From: Pedosphaera sp.
Lineage (GTDB): Bacteria; Verrucomicrobiota; Verrucomicrobiia; Limisphaerales; UBA9464
Reading direction: 5' to 3'
Length of the DNA: 10,765 bases
Assembly: GCA_009695405.1 (NCBI GenBank)
Contig: SIAZ01000121.1
Span: 1 to 10,765, forward strand
Part shown: positions 1-7,756 of the stretch, in pieces
How positions within the stretch are numbered: the stretch's first letter is position 1
Layout: every line of letters begins with the position of its first letter
Translations under genes and position numbers: made by a program
The notes under the pieces: model-generated
What the model was told of the DNA's origin: nothing
Databases searched by the model: none
What the model saw: the letters and a program-made list of their open reading frames with translations, nothing else

Positions 1-1
1 C

Positions 2-127
2 CGCAACGTCCTCTTGGCCCTGATCCCCTTCGAGCAAGGCCAACCCTTGGCGCACTTCTTTGAACTCTACCATCGCCAACCAAGCCTCGCCCTCCGACTG
101 ATCATAGACTCCCGCCCTGTCCTATGA
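2..127 (+). CDS. C-terminal end of an unidentified protein (5' partial)
   Basis: This is the only frame in the first 127 nt that stays open from the window edge. It gives 41 codons ending in TGA at 125-127; the other two plus frames stop within about 65 nt. The peptide starts RNVLLALIPFEQGQPL and ends LRLIIDSRPVL. It alternates hydrophobic and charged residues as a folded soluble domain would, with no membrane span. I do not recognise the family. It converges on the minus-strand gene, with 32 nt between the two stop codons and no obvious hairpin-plus-T terminator. Chance openness over 41 codons cannot be excluded. Confidence 0.5.
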   Translation, partial: RNVLLALIPFEQGQPLAHFFELYHRQPSLALRLIIDSRPVL

Positions 128-159
128 GCCGCCAGCCAAACGCCCTGCAGCCCTTCGAC

Positions 160-3100
160 TTACTTCGATTGAGGATGTAACGAAAACCACAGTTGCCCTC
201 GGAGGCTTCCACCTGCAGCGGAATCCAGATTATAGCGGAGCTCATACTGCATCGCGGGTTTGGCATCGGCTAACTCTAATCGCACCGCTGTCCCTTCCGG
301 CGAAATCGTTACAGCCTTCACTACCACCTCGTCACGCCCCTCTTTCTCTGAGTTCGTTACCGACCAATCTTTGGACCCGTACTGTTCCGAATACCGGTAG
401 TTCCAACGCTTTACCGCATAGCTTCCTACGTCTCCCGCTGTTACTGGATCCAACGCTTGGGCAAAACGAAATTCCAATATGCTTCCAGTCTGTTTCCAAG
501 AAATTGGGACTCGAATTGCCTTCCCTGTGTATCGCACCCGCTGTAGTGCTCCATCTTTGATTGCGCTGGTCTGCCATCCGGTGCTGCCCGCAACATAAAG
601 TGATCTATCTCGTGGGTTAAATGTCGCTCGATTAGGCCCACTTAAAAATTTCACTGGCAAAGGAACTACTGCTCCCTGTGCTTGCCTACCTGTGGCGTCG
701 CGCAACACCAACATCATCGAACTACGACCCCATAGTAGATGCATCATCTGCCCCCCCAATGACCCCCATTGACCCTCCGGTATCCACGCCTGTGATCCAC
801 TCGAATTATCAACTCCATGCGGTATCCAACAGAGTGGTAGATCGCGGCCCATCGGCGGCGTATGATCTTTTTTGGGACCGCCAAAGCCATACCATCCACC
901 CTCGACCACTTGGATAATTTCACTACTCGGTGTCCAGGTCCCTTGCTGCGGTGACACGGTCACAATCCGGCCATCCTGACTCACTCCCATACCATTCGGA
1001 TTTCGAAATCCAGCCGCCAAAATTTCTTCGCTTCGGCCCTCTGCTTCAACCCGATGCACCCCCTTGGGATCAACATAGTAAAAACGCCCCGCCGAATCCA
1101 CTTCGAGACAGGTTACGTAGTCGTGTCCTCCAGTTGATGTGGCGATTCCATCAAAAAAACTCTCCTGAAAGTCGGCCACTCCATCGTTGTTGTAATCGTG
1201 CAATCGAGTTATCCGATCGCGTCCCAAGACATAGACTTCCTTCCCTCGAACCTGGAGTCCCAAGGGTTGAAAAAGACCGGTCGCATATCGCTTCCAATGC
1301 AATGCCTTTAAGCCATCATCAACACCCGTCACCTGCCATACATCCCCATGCATCATACTGACGTAGCCAGTTCCCTCAGGGGTGAACGCCACCCCAGAAG
1401 CAAATAGTAAGGCCCGGTCTGAATTGTCATAAGGTAAGGTGAGGGTATCAACCGCCAAGAAGTCGGTGTCGAGCCCACGCTGTCCTCGGGTCAGACTCTC
1501 TGAGACAGTTTGCTTGGCAGTGCTTACCTCCAGTTGAGGCCCTGAACTGGCCTCCTTCAAAAAGGCTTCAACCGCCGGCCAGAGCCCAATCTCCCCGCGC
1601 CACAGGAGAACCGAAACCACGCTGGAGGTCGCCGTCGCTTCAAACAACGCCTCCGCACTTCCTGTCTTGCCGTCAACATGGAGGGTGGACTTAAGAGCTT
1701 GACCTCCAATGACGGCAAAAGCAGATCGGATTCCTCCTAAATCAGCGTGACCTAGGACTCGATGATCGCTGATTGTACTTCGTTGCTCCGATCCGTTGGC
1801 CGCATCCACTGCACTGTTAGATACCGTCTTCTGTGCGGTATGAACTTCAGCACTGTTGCCCCGTAAATGTCCGGCTGCAATCCAGCGGAGGGGCTTCGAA
1901 TGGGGTGCCAATTGCAAAATTCGCTCGTAAACACCTCCAAAGGGCGTCTTCCGAAAAGCGGCTCTTTCCAAGATTCGAACGCCATCCACTTCATGTTCAA
2001 GGAGTGGCCCGTCCTTGGAAACGTGCAGCCCTCGGTAACGATAAGTACTTAAGGCATTTCCCTGCTTGACGGGCGAGGTAAAGGCTACCGCACCGCCCGG
2101 CCGGGGAGTTCCGATTAATCCAAAACGAGCCGGATCTAATTTTAAAAATCCACCGCTCCAAGCAGCTCGAACCTCGCCTGTCGCCAAATCATAGGCCATC
2201 GCACTGTCCGAATCTCCAGCCGTACGGACTGTCAAACCTTTAGCCACCGATACCCCATCGGGAAGGACCAAATTTGAGGCCAGAAACAGACCTATATCAC
2301 TCCGCTGCCATCGGTCATCTAACCAATCTCGTTCCACCTGCACCCCAGGTTCTCTTCCCGACGAGGGTGGCTCTCCCACCGCCCGAGTCGGTCCGGTAAC
2401 TGCCGAAGCCAACCGTTTCAATCCAGCTAATTCTTTTCCTAACTTTACTTCGGCATCTTCTTCGGTGTGCCCAATAATTCCCACGGCCCCCTTCCAGCCA
2501 CTCGCGTTTACAATGCGCAATAGGGCTTCCTCTTGGTCACCTGTTCCCAATGGAATAATTTTACGTCCGGTGCTGTCGCCGTTTCGCACCATTCCGTTGA
2601 GATTTAAAGCCACCAAATAAGGCTTTAGAAGATCGAACTGTTTTTGAAAGGTATCGATGTGGGCATGCCCATGATGAAAGTTGTAGACGATGCCCACATT
2701 AGTATGACCAGCACTCTTCAGTTTGCTCACCAGAGCCACTTGGTTCGTCGGTTCGCCAAACCAGCCCAAGTGATTATACAAAGCCACGGTGCAACCTCGG
2801 GCTGCAGCCGCTTTACAAATCGGAATGAGTGTCTCAAGGGTTTTAGCCATCTTAACCCCCAATCGATCCGGATCGGGTTCAGCTTCAGTTCCCAAAGTCA
2901 CCCAGAGTTGGGGATGAATTTGCGTCCGCTCAATACAGGCGAGAATCGCCCGGGTCTCATCAGTCAATGTCGAAGGAAACCACCACGCCGTTATTTCAAT
3001 AGCGTGTCGACGCATCGCCGCAACCTCGGCGTCAAAGGTCGGGACATGCTCAGAGCGCCAGTCGTAGGCTAAACGTCGAAGCCCCAACCGTTCTAACATC

Positions 3101-3255
3101 TCCGCCCGCTCCTCGGGTCCACGCTTTCGTGTGTCAAAGGGCACAATACACCACGCAACTAAATTGGTCTGAGAAAAGTTACCCGAAGAAGGCAAATCCG
3201 CGTGCGTCATCAGCCCAATTGAACTCAGTAGCCAAATCAAACAACGGGATCGCAT
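160..3255 (-). CDS. Secreted TIM-barrel isomerase-like / beta-propeller fusion protein (PVC type)
   Basis: A 1031-aa exported protein, probably acting on carbohydrates, though no reaction can be assigned. I chose the ATG at 3255 because it begins a signal peptide (MRSRC, then hydrophobic LIWLLSSIGLM, Ala19) and has AAGG six bases upstream. The frame stays open to an ATG at 3378, but that adds 41 polar residues before the signal peptide. Residues about 30-285 resemble the xylose isomerase-like / AP endonuclease-2 TIM barrel, with possible metal ligands in the His-rich NFHHGHAH (192-199) and Glu124. Residues about 305-430 (DWLDDRWQRSDIGLFLASNL, later AAWSGGFL) look like the middle domain of large PVC secreted proteins. 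Residues about 600-895 form a sorbosone/glucose-dehydrogenase-like propeller (GVAFTPEGTGYV, DYNNDGVADF, GFRNPNGMGV, EGGWYGFGG). Residues about 915-1025 are a C-terminal beta domain containing YRYSEQYGSKDWSV. No haem-binding CxxCH is seen. It is transcribed alone, divergently from ruvB. Confidence 0.85.
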   Translation of the reverse strand: MRSRCLIWLLSSIGLMTHADLPSSGNFSQTNLVAWCIVPFDTRKRGPEERAEMLERLGLRRLAYDWRSEHVPTFDAEVAAMRRHAIEITAWWFPSTLTDETRAILACIERTQIHPQLWVTLGTEAEPDPDRLGVKMAKTLETLIPICKAAAARGCTVALYNHLGWFGEPTNQVALVSKLKSAGHTNVGIVYNFHHGHAHIDTFQKQFDLLKPYLVALNLNGMVRNGDSTGRKIIPLGTGDQEEALLRIVNASGWKGAVGIIGHTEEDAEVKLGKELAGLKRLASAVTGPTRAVGEPPSSGREPGVQVERDWLDDRWQRSDIGLFLASNLVLPDGVSVAKGLTVRTAGDSDSAMAYDLATGEVRAAWSGGFLKLDPARFGLIGTPRPGGAVAFTSPVKQGNALSTYRYRGLHVSKDGPLLEHEVDGVRILERAAFRKTPFGGVYERILQLAPHSKPLRWIAAGHLRGNSAEVHTAQKTVSNSAVDAANGSEQRSTISDHRVLGHADLGGIRSAFAVIGGQALKSTLHVDGKTGSAEALFEATATSSVVSVLLWRGEIGLWPAVEAFLKEASSGPQLEVSTAKQTVSESLTRGQRGLDTDFLAVDTLTLPYDNSDRALLFASGVAFTPEGTGYVSMMHGDVWQVTGVDDGLKALHWKRYATGLFQPLGLQVRGKEVYVLGRDRITRLHDYNNDGVADFQESFFDGIATSTGGHDYVTCLEVDSAGRFYYVDPKGVHRVEAEGRSEEILAAGFRNPNGMGVSQDGRIVTVSPQQGTWTPSSEIIQVVEGGWYGFGGPKKDHTPPMGRDLPLCWIPHGVDNSSGSQAWIPEGQWGSLGGQMMHLLWGRSSMMLVLRDATGRQAQGAVVPLPVKFLSGPNRATFNPRDRSLYVAGSTGWQTSAIKDGALQRVRYTGKAIRVPISWKQTGSILEFRFAQALDPVTAGDVGSYAVKRWNYRYSEQYGSKDWSVTNSEKEGRDEVVVKAVTISPEGTAVRLELADAKPAMQYELRYNLDSAAGGSLRGQLWFSLHPQSK

Positions 3256-3389
3256 AGACAACCTTAGCTCAGCACCCGACCGATTGTCACGCCCACCGTT
3301 GGAGTTACTCTTGGCGCAAGAAAGGTGAACCGCGAGTCCTCTGCCGTTCTTTCTTTCCTCAGTCGCCCGAACGACCACACTCCTCTCTC
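3256..3389. other. Divergent intergenic region between the secreted fusion protein and ruvB
   Basis: This 134-nt gap must hold the promoter of the minus-strand gene and probably that of ruvB. I see no -35/-10 pair with acceptable spacing on either strand, and no clear operator palindrome. The 20 nt before ruvB are pyrimidine-rich (cacactcctctctc) with no purine-rich ribosome-binding site. Confidence 0.4.
3262..3265 (-). promoter_or_regulatory. Short ribosome-binding site that decides the start at 3255
   Basis: On the minus strand the bases read AAGG, six bases before the ATG at 3255. The match is short, but it is the best such site near any plus or minus start in this window. Together with the signal peptide that follows directly, it favours this start over the upstream ATG at 3378. 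Confidence 0.45.
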
Positions 3390-4406
3390 ATGGCGGATCG
3401 CCCCATCAGTTCTCTCAATAAACCGGACATCACCCTCGAGACTTCACTCCGGCCGGCCGCTTTTTCTGATTTCACCGGTCAACCCAAGGTCAAGGATCGG
3501 CTGGAAATCGCCGTGGAAGCAGCGCTCAAACGCAAGGAGCCCTTGGATCACATTTTGCTAAGTGGCCCGCCTGGCTTGGGCAAAACAACGCTGGCTAACA
3601 TCCTCGCGAATGCCATGGGCGCAACGGTCAAAGCCACCAGCGGTCCTACCATCGAAAAAGCGGCAGATCTCGCCGGTCTGCTCACTAATCTCAGCGAGGG
3701 GGACGTCCTCTTCATCGATGAAATACATCGTCTCCAAAAAACCATTGAAGAATATTTGTACCCAGCAATGGAGGACTTCCGTTTGGATATCATTATTGAT
3801 CAAGGTCCCAATGCGCGCAGTGTTCGACTCACTCTGCCTCGGTTTACCCTGATCGGTGCCACCACTCGGAGTGGACTGCTCTCTTCGCCCATGCTGACCC
3901 GTTTCGGAATTCGTGAACGATTGGATTACTACTCCGCCGTCCAACTCCAAGGGATTCTCCTCCGTGGAGCGCGTCTCTTAAAGGTGGAAACCGATGCGGA
4001 TGGAGCTATGGAAATCGCCCGACGTAGCCGTGGTACACCTCGAATCGCCGGCAATCTTTTGCGGCGAGTTCGCGATTATGCCCAAGTGCGCGGCGACGGT
4101 CGGATTGACGCCGCCGTTGCCGACAAGGCGCTGAGTATTCTTGAGATTGATGCCGACGGCTTGGATGAAATGGACAAACGCCTCCTTGAAGCGGTAATGG
4201 TTAAATTTGCGGGAGGCCCCGTTGGAGTGAACTCCCTAGCGGTGGCTGTAGGTGAAGAACCCGACACCATTGAGGAGGTATACGAACCCTATCTAATCAT
4301 GGAAGGATACCTTAACCGAACTCCTCAGGGCCGTATTTGCACCGAAAAAGCTTATAAAAAACTAGGCTTAACTCTGAATCGCGCCGGTCAATCACGATTG
4401 CTGTAG
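3390..4406 (+). CDS. ruvB: Holliday junction branch migration ATPase RuvB
   Basis: RuvB is the AAA+ hexameric motor that, loaded by RuvA, drives branch migration of Holliday junctions before RuvC cleavage. The 338-aa product has normal length and all key motifs: Walker A GPPGLGKT (59-66), Walker B LFIDEIH (107-113), sensor 1 GATTR (156-160), arginine finger R171 in LTRFGI, and sensor 2 R218 in GTPRIA. The C-terminal winged-helix DNA-binding domain carries GPVGVNSLAVAVGEEPDTIE and the VYEPYL...RTPQGR signature (to about residue 314). A small variation is GNLLRR where most relatives have ANRLLRR. The ATG at 3390 gives the usual N-terminus, although no Shine-Dalgarno sequence precedes it. ruvA and ruvC are not adjacent. 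Identification is secure. Confidence 0.98.
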   Translation: MADRPISSLNKPDITLETSLRPAAFSDFTGQPKVKDRLEIAVEAALKRKEPLDHILLSGPPGLGKTTLANILANAMGATVKATSGPTIEKAADLAGLLTNLSEGDVLFIDEIHRLQKTIEEYLYPAMEDFRLDIIIDQGPNARSVRLTLPRFTLIGATTRSGLLSSPMLTRFGIRERLDYYSAVQLQGILLRGARLLKVETDADGAMEIARRSRGTPRIAGNLLRRVRDYAQVRGDGRIDAAVADKALSILEIDADGLDEMDKRLLEAVMVKFAGGPVGVNSLAVAVGEEPDTIEEVYEPYLIMEGYLNRTPQGRICTEKAYKKLGLTLNRAGQSRLL

Positions 4407-4576
4407 GAATTCACAGGCAGGATCGTTCCTCGCCGGTTACCTCGGTTGGACAGCAAAAAAGCTTGATGAAAACGGCTCTTTTACCTTACCGATAAACGGG
4501 GCTCCAAAAATTCTGGAAACTCACCCAGATCCTTCCATTGAGTTTAGCCTAAACAACGTGCTTTCCTTGCTGACAG
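4407..4576 (+). other. Intergenic gap between ruvB and the RND pump
   Basis: This 170-nt stretch has no complete gene, no terminator hairpin followed by a T-run, and no convincing promoter. One plus frame is stop-free from 4378 through the gap and on into the pump gene (as its shadow). Within the gap it reads like protein (SQAGSFLAGYLGWTAKK, then FTLPINGAPKILETHPDPS) but has no ATG. It may be a gene remnant or chance. No purine-rich ribosome-binding site precedes the pump start. Confidence 0.35.
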
Positions 4577-7500
4577 ATGATCCTAACCCGTATTTTGATA
4601 CAGAGACCCATTTTGGCGACGATGATGAATCTCGCCTTGGTTCTCTTTGGTTTAATCGGACTTACAAAATTGCCGGTTCGCGAACTACCCGATATCGATC
4701 CTCCGATCATCTCGGTCACCACAATCTATCCCGGTGCCAATGCACAAGTGGTCGAGACCGAAATCACCGAGCGCCTCGAAGAAGCCATTAATAACATCGA
4801 AGGGATCAAAACGCTTCGATCCGAAAGTCGAGAGGGTGTCAGTGGTATCTCTATTGAATTTGATCTTTCCCGGGATATCGATATCGCCGCCCAAGACGTT
4901 CGAGATCGTGTCTCCCGAATTCGAAGATCCCTACCGAATGACATCCGAGAACCCATTGTCTCCAAACAGGATTCGGATGCTCAACCCATTCTTTGGATCG
5001 CTCTTAATAGTGATCGTTACTCGCCGCTAGAACTCACCACCCTCGCCGAGCGTCAAATCAAACCACGGTTCCAAGAGGTCCCCGGTGTTTCTTCAATTAT
5101 TATCGGCGGCGAAAAACGATTCGCAATGCGTCTATGGCTCGACTCTGAAAAAATGGCCGCTCGCCAAGTCACTGTCCTCGATGTTCAACGCGCACTTCGG
5201 CAACAGAATATCGAACTCCCTAGTGGTCGAATCGAAAATATGGACCGCGAAATGACCATCCAAACGCGTGGCGAACTCAAATCATCAAAAGAATTTAATG
5301 AACTCATTGTTCGCACTTCGACCACCAATCGAGTGCTCCTTAAAGACATCGGACGCGCCGAAGAGGGCATTCAAAACTATCGTACTATCGCCCGTTCTGC
5401 TGGTAAAAATTGCGTCTTTTTAGGCGTCGTCAAACAAGCAAAGGCCAACACTGTCAACGTTGCCAAATCTATCAAATCTGAATTAGCGGCGATTCAATCA
5501 ACCCTACCGCCTACCGTAGAAATACGGATTAATTACGATTCCAGCATCTTTGTCGAAAAAGCGATCGGTGAAGTCTGGGAAACTCTCGCTATCGCCTTTG
5601 GACTGGTCGTCCTGATTATTTTTGTCTTTCTCAGAGATTTCCGTTCTACGATCATTCCAACTATTGCCATCCCTATCTCGGTCATTGGCACTTTCGCAGT
5701 CATGTACCTGCTCGGATATTCGGTTAACATCCTCACCATGCTCGCACTGGTGCTGGTAATCGGTATCGTAGTGGATGATGCCATCGTGGTTCTCGAAGCC
5801 ATCTATCGCCATATTGAAGAAGGTATGACTCCTTTGAAGGCGTCCTTCAAGGCAATGGACGAAATCAGCTTTGCCGTGATTGCGATCACTCTCACTTTGG
5901 TCGCTGTCTTCACCCCTCTTGCTTTTCAGAAAAGCCTGACCGAAAGACTCTTTATCGAATTCGCCGTCGCCATCTCAGCTTCGGCTGTCTTATCGGCTTT
6001 CGTTGCTCTCACTTTGGCTCCCGCGCTCGCAGCGCGAATCCTCAAACCAATCAGCACCAAAAAATCAACCGGCCTTTTCGCCTTCTTTGAAACCGTTCTC
6101 ACAACCCTCACCCGTGGCTATCTTTTCTCATTACGCTGGGCACTTCGTCATCGCTTCCTCACGGTTTTGGTTACTTTTGCCACCTGCGCTCTCATGGTCC
6201 TCGCCTACCGAGACCTAGATCAGGATTTTCTTCCTCAAGAAGACAAGGGTCGAATGTACAGCTTTATTCTAACTCCCAATGGTTCCACCAGCGAGTTCAC
6301 TGATCGGCAACTGTTGAAAGCTGAAAACATTGTCGCCTCAATACCCGAGGTCGCCAGCTACGGTGCCATCGTCGCTCCAGACTTCAGTGGCCCTGGGCAA
6401 GCCTCTCAAGGTATTATTTTTGTGAGCTTCCAAGATCGCTCGAAACGGAAACGTTCCGTTCAACAAATCGTTAATGGTCCGGGTGGTGTTGCTCAGCGTT
6501 TCTTCACAGAAGTAGAGGGCGGATTCGCCATCGTTAATTTACCGAAAGCAATAGAGGTCAGTTTTAATAGCTCCCCCTTCGAACTCGTCCTCCAAAATCA
6601 AAATCTCGATACTCTCAGTAAAACGGTCCAAGCACTCTCGTCTCAATTCGGGGCTCTCACCAATGATACCGGCCAAACTCTCCTTCGCAATATTCGGGTC
6701 AGTTACGAAGTCGATAAACCCGAACTCCAAATTTCAGTCGATCGTAGTCGTGCCGCAGCTCTCGGTGTCTCTATCGAAGATATTTCTCGTACCTTACAAA
6801 TTCTGTTTGGTGGCATTGACCTCAGCCGTTTTAAAATGGATGGCAAAGAATACGACGTGATAACACAGTTGGAACGGAAATCACGCCTCACTCCTCAAGA
6901 TCTTGACAAGGTCTTCGTTCGCAATACTCGCGGTGAACTTATTCAACTCAGCAGCTTAATCACTCGGAAGACGGGAACAGCCGCTAATGCTATCAGCCAC
7001 TACGGACGTCTTCGCAGTGCAAGTATCACCGCTTCTCCTGGCGGTATTCCAATTGGAATTTTGGTCAAAAAAGTGGAACCTCTCCTCACCGATCTTCCCG
7101 CAGGCACTCTTTACTCTTGGGAAGGTGAAGCCAAAAACTTGTCCGATTCCACCGGCGAAATCTGGTGGGTCATGGGCCTCGCCGGTGTCATTGTCTACAT
7201 GACTCTCGCTGCCCAGTTCGAGAGCTTCATTCACCCGATCACTGTGATGATTGCTATTCCCCTCGCTGCTGTCGGTGCCTTCGGACTCCTTTGGCATCTC
7301 GCCTTTTTGGGTAAAACCGGAATGATACCGCTCATCCCAGCTATGAACATTAATCTGTTCAGCCAAATCGGTCTCGTTCTCCTCGTCGGATTGGTCACCA
7401 AAAACTCTATCCTGCTGGTCGAATATGCCAATCAACAAACCTCTAAGGGAATCGATCCGCTCAACGCAATGATGGAGGCCGGTCGGGTCCGGTTGCGGGC

Positions 7501-7756
7501 AATCCTGATGACCGCTTGTTCTACAATTGTCGGCATTCTTCCCATTGCCATCGGCTTTGGTGCGGGTGCAGAAAGCCGTCGTCCAATGGGCATCGCCGTC
7601 ATCGGAGGTATGCTCACCAGTACCTTTCTAACTCTCTTCGTCGTCCCAGTGATCTACGTTCTTCTGGATCACATTTTCCATCGGAAATCTACCTCGACTT
7701 CCAACTCCGCTGCCGCTCTCGACTCAAGGATTAACGACGCTCTCCTCATCAAATGA
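4577..7756 (+). CDS. HAE-1 family RND efflux pump, inner-membrane subunit (AcrB/MdtB-like)
   Basis: This is a proton-driven RND transporter of 1059 aa, the usual full length (about 1030-1060). It would take substrates from the periplasm or membrane and pass them to an outer-membrane channel. The N-terminus RILIQRPILATMMNLALVLFG gives TM1. The first porter domain runs about 35-335 (LPDIDPP, TTIYPGANA, EVPGV), TM2-6 about 336-485, TM7 about 527-545, the second porter domain about 555-855, and TM8-12 about 862-1035. The proton-relay residues are present: D400 and D401 (GIVVDDAIVVLE, matching AcrB D407/D408), K942 (GLVTKNSILLVEY, K940) and R972 (VRLR, R971). The start is fixed by the conserved N-terminus. 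It overlaps the next gene by 4 nt. No membrane-fusion adaptor gene precedes it and no outer-membrane factor gene follows. Substrate is unknown; aromatic drugs, solvents and detergents are typical for the family. Confidence 0.95.
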   Translation: MILTRILIQRPILATMMNLALVLFGLIGLTKLPVRELPDIDPPIISVTTIYPGANAQVVETEITERLEEAINNIEGIKTLRSESREGVSGISIEFDLSRDIDIAAQDVRDRVSRIRRSLPNDIREPIVSKQDSDAQPILWIALNSDRYSPLELTTLAERQIKPRFQEVPGVSSIIIGGEKRFAMRLWLDSEKMAARQVTVLDVQRALRQQNIELPSGRIENMDREMTIQTRGELKSSKEFNELIVRTSTTNRVLLKDIGRAEEGIQNYRTIARSAGKNCVFLGVVKQAKANTVNVAKSIKSELAAIQSTLPPTVEIRINYDSSIFVEKAIGEVWETLAIAFGLVVLIIFVFLRDFRSTIIPTIAIPISVIGTFAVMYLLGYSVNILTMLALVLVIGIVVDDAIVVLEAIYRHIEEGMTPLKASFKAMDEISFAVIAITLTLVAVFTPLAFQKSLTERLFIEFAVAISASAVLSAFVALTLAPALAARILKPISTKKSTGLFAFFETVLTTLTRGYLFSLRWALRHRFLTVLVTFATCALMVLAYRDLDQDFLPQEDKGRMYSFILTPNGSTSEFTDRQLLKAENIVASIPEVASYGAIVAPDFSGPGQASQGIIFVSFQDRSKRKRSVQQIVNGPGGVAQRFFTEVEGGFAIVNLPKAIEVSFNSSPFELVLQNQNLDTLSKTVQALSSQFGALTNDTGQTLLRNIRVSYEVDKPELQISVDRSRAAALGVSIEDISRTLQILFGGIDLSRFKMDGKEYDVITQLERKSRLTPQDLDKVFVRNTRGELIQLSSLITRKTGTAANAISHYGRLRSASITASPGGIPIGILVKKVEPLLTDLPAGTLYSWEGEAKNLSDSTGEIWWVMGLAGVIVYMTLAAQFESFIHPITVMIAIPLAAVGAFGLLWHLAFLGKTGMIPLIPAMNINLFSQIGLVLLVGLVTKNSILLVEYANQQTSKGIDPLNAMMEAGRVRLRAILMTACSTIVGILPIAIGFGAGAESRRPMGIAVIGGMLTSTFLTLFVVPVIYVLLDHIFHRKSTSTSNSAAALDSRINDALLIK

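Noticed and set aside
678..1361. Plus-strand open frames within the large minus-strand gene (for example 678-917, 930-1361, 2644-3072)
   Set aside because: They are antisense shadows with Pro/Ser/His/Arg-rich, low-complexity translations and no family signature, whereas the minus-strand protein has clear domains.
3256..3378. 41-codon N-terminal extension of the minus-strand fusion protein to an ATG at 3378
   Set aside because: It would put 41 polar residues before an evident signal peptide and leave only 11 nt to the divergent ruvB start. The internal ATG at 3255 has AAGG six bases upstream.
4558..4791. A 77-codon frame starting with GTG at 4558
   Set aside because: From 4577 it overlaps the pump's conserved N-terminus in another frame and becomes Arg/Ser/His-rich, as expected of a shadow; only the gap portion is of interest.
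6956..7438. A 160-codon minus-strand frame inside the pump gene
   Set aside because: It lies opposite the conserved transmembrane region of the pump, and its composition (Glu/Asp/Gly/His-rich) is what the antisense of hydrophobic codons gives.
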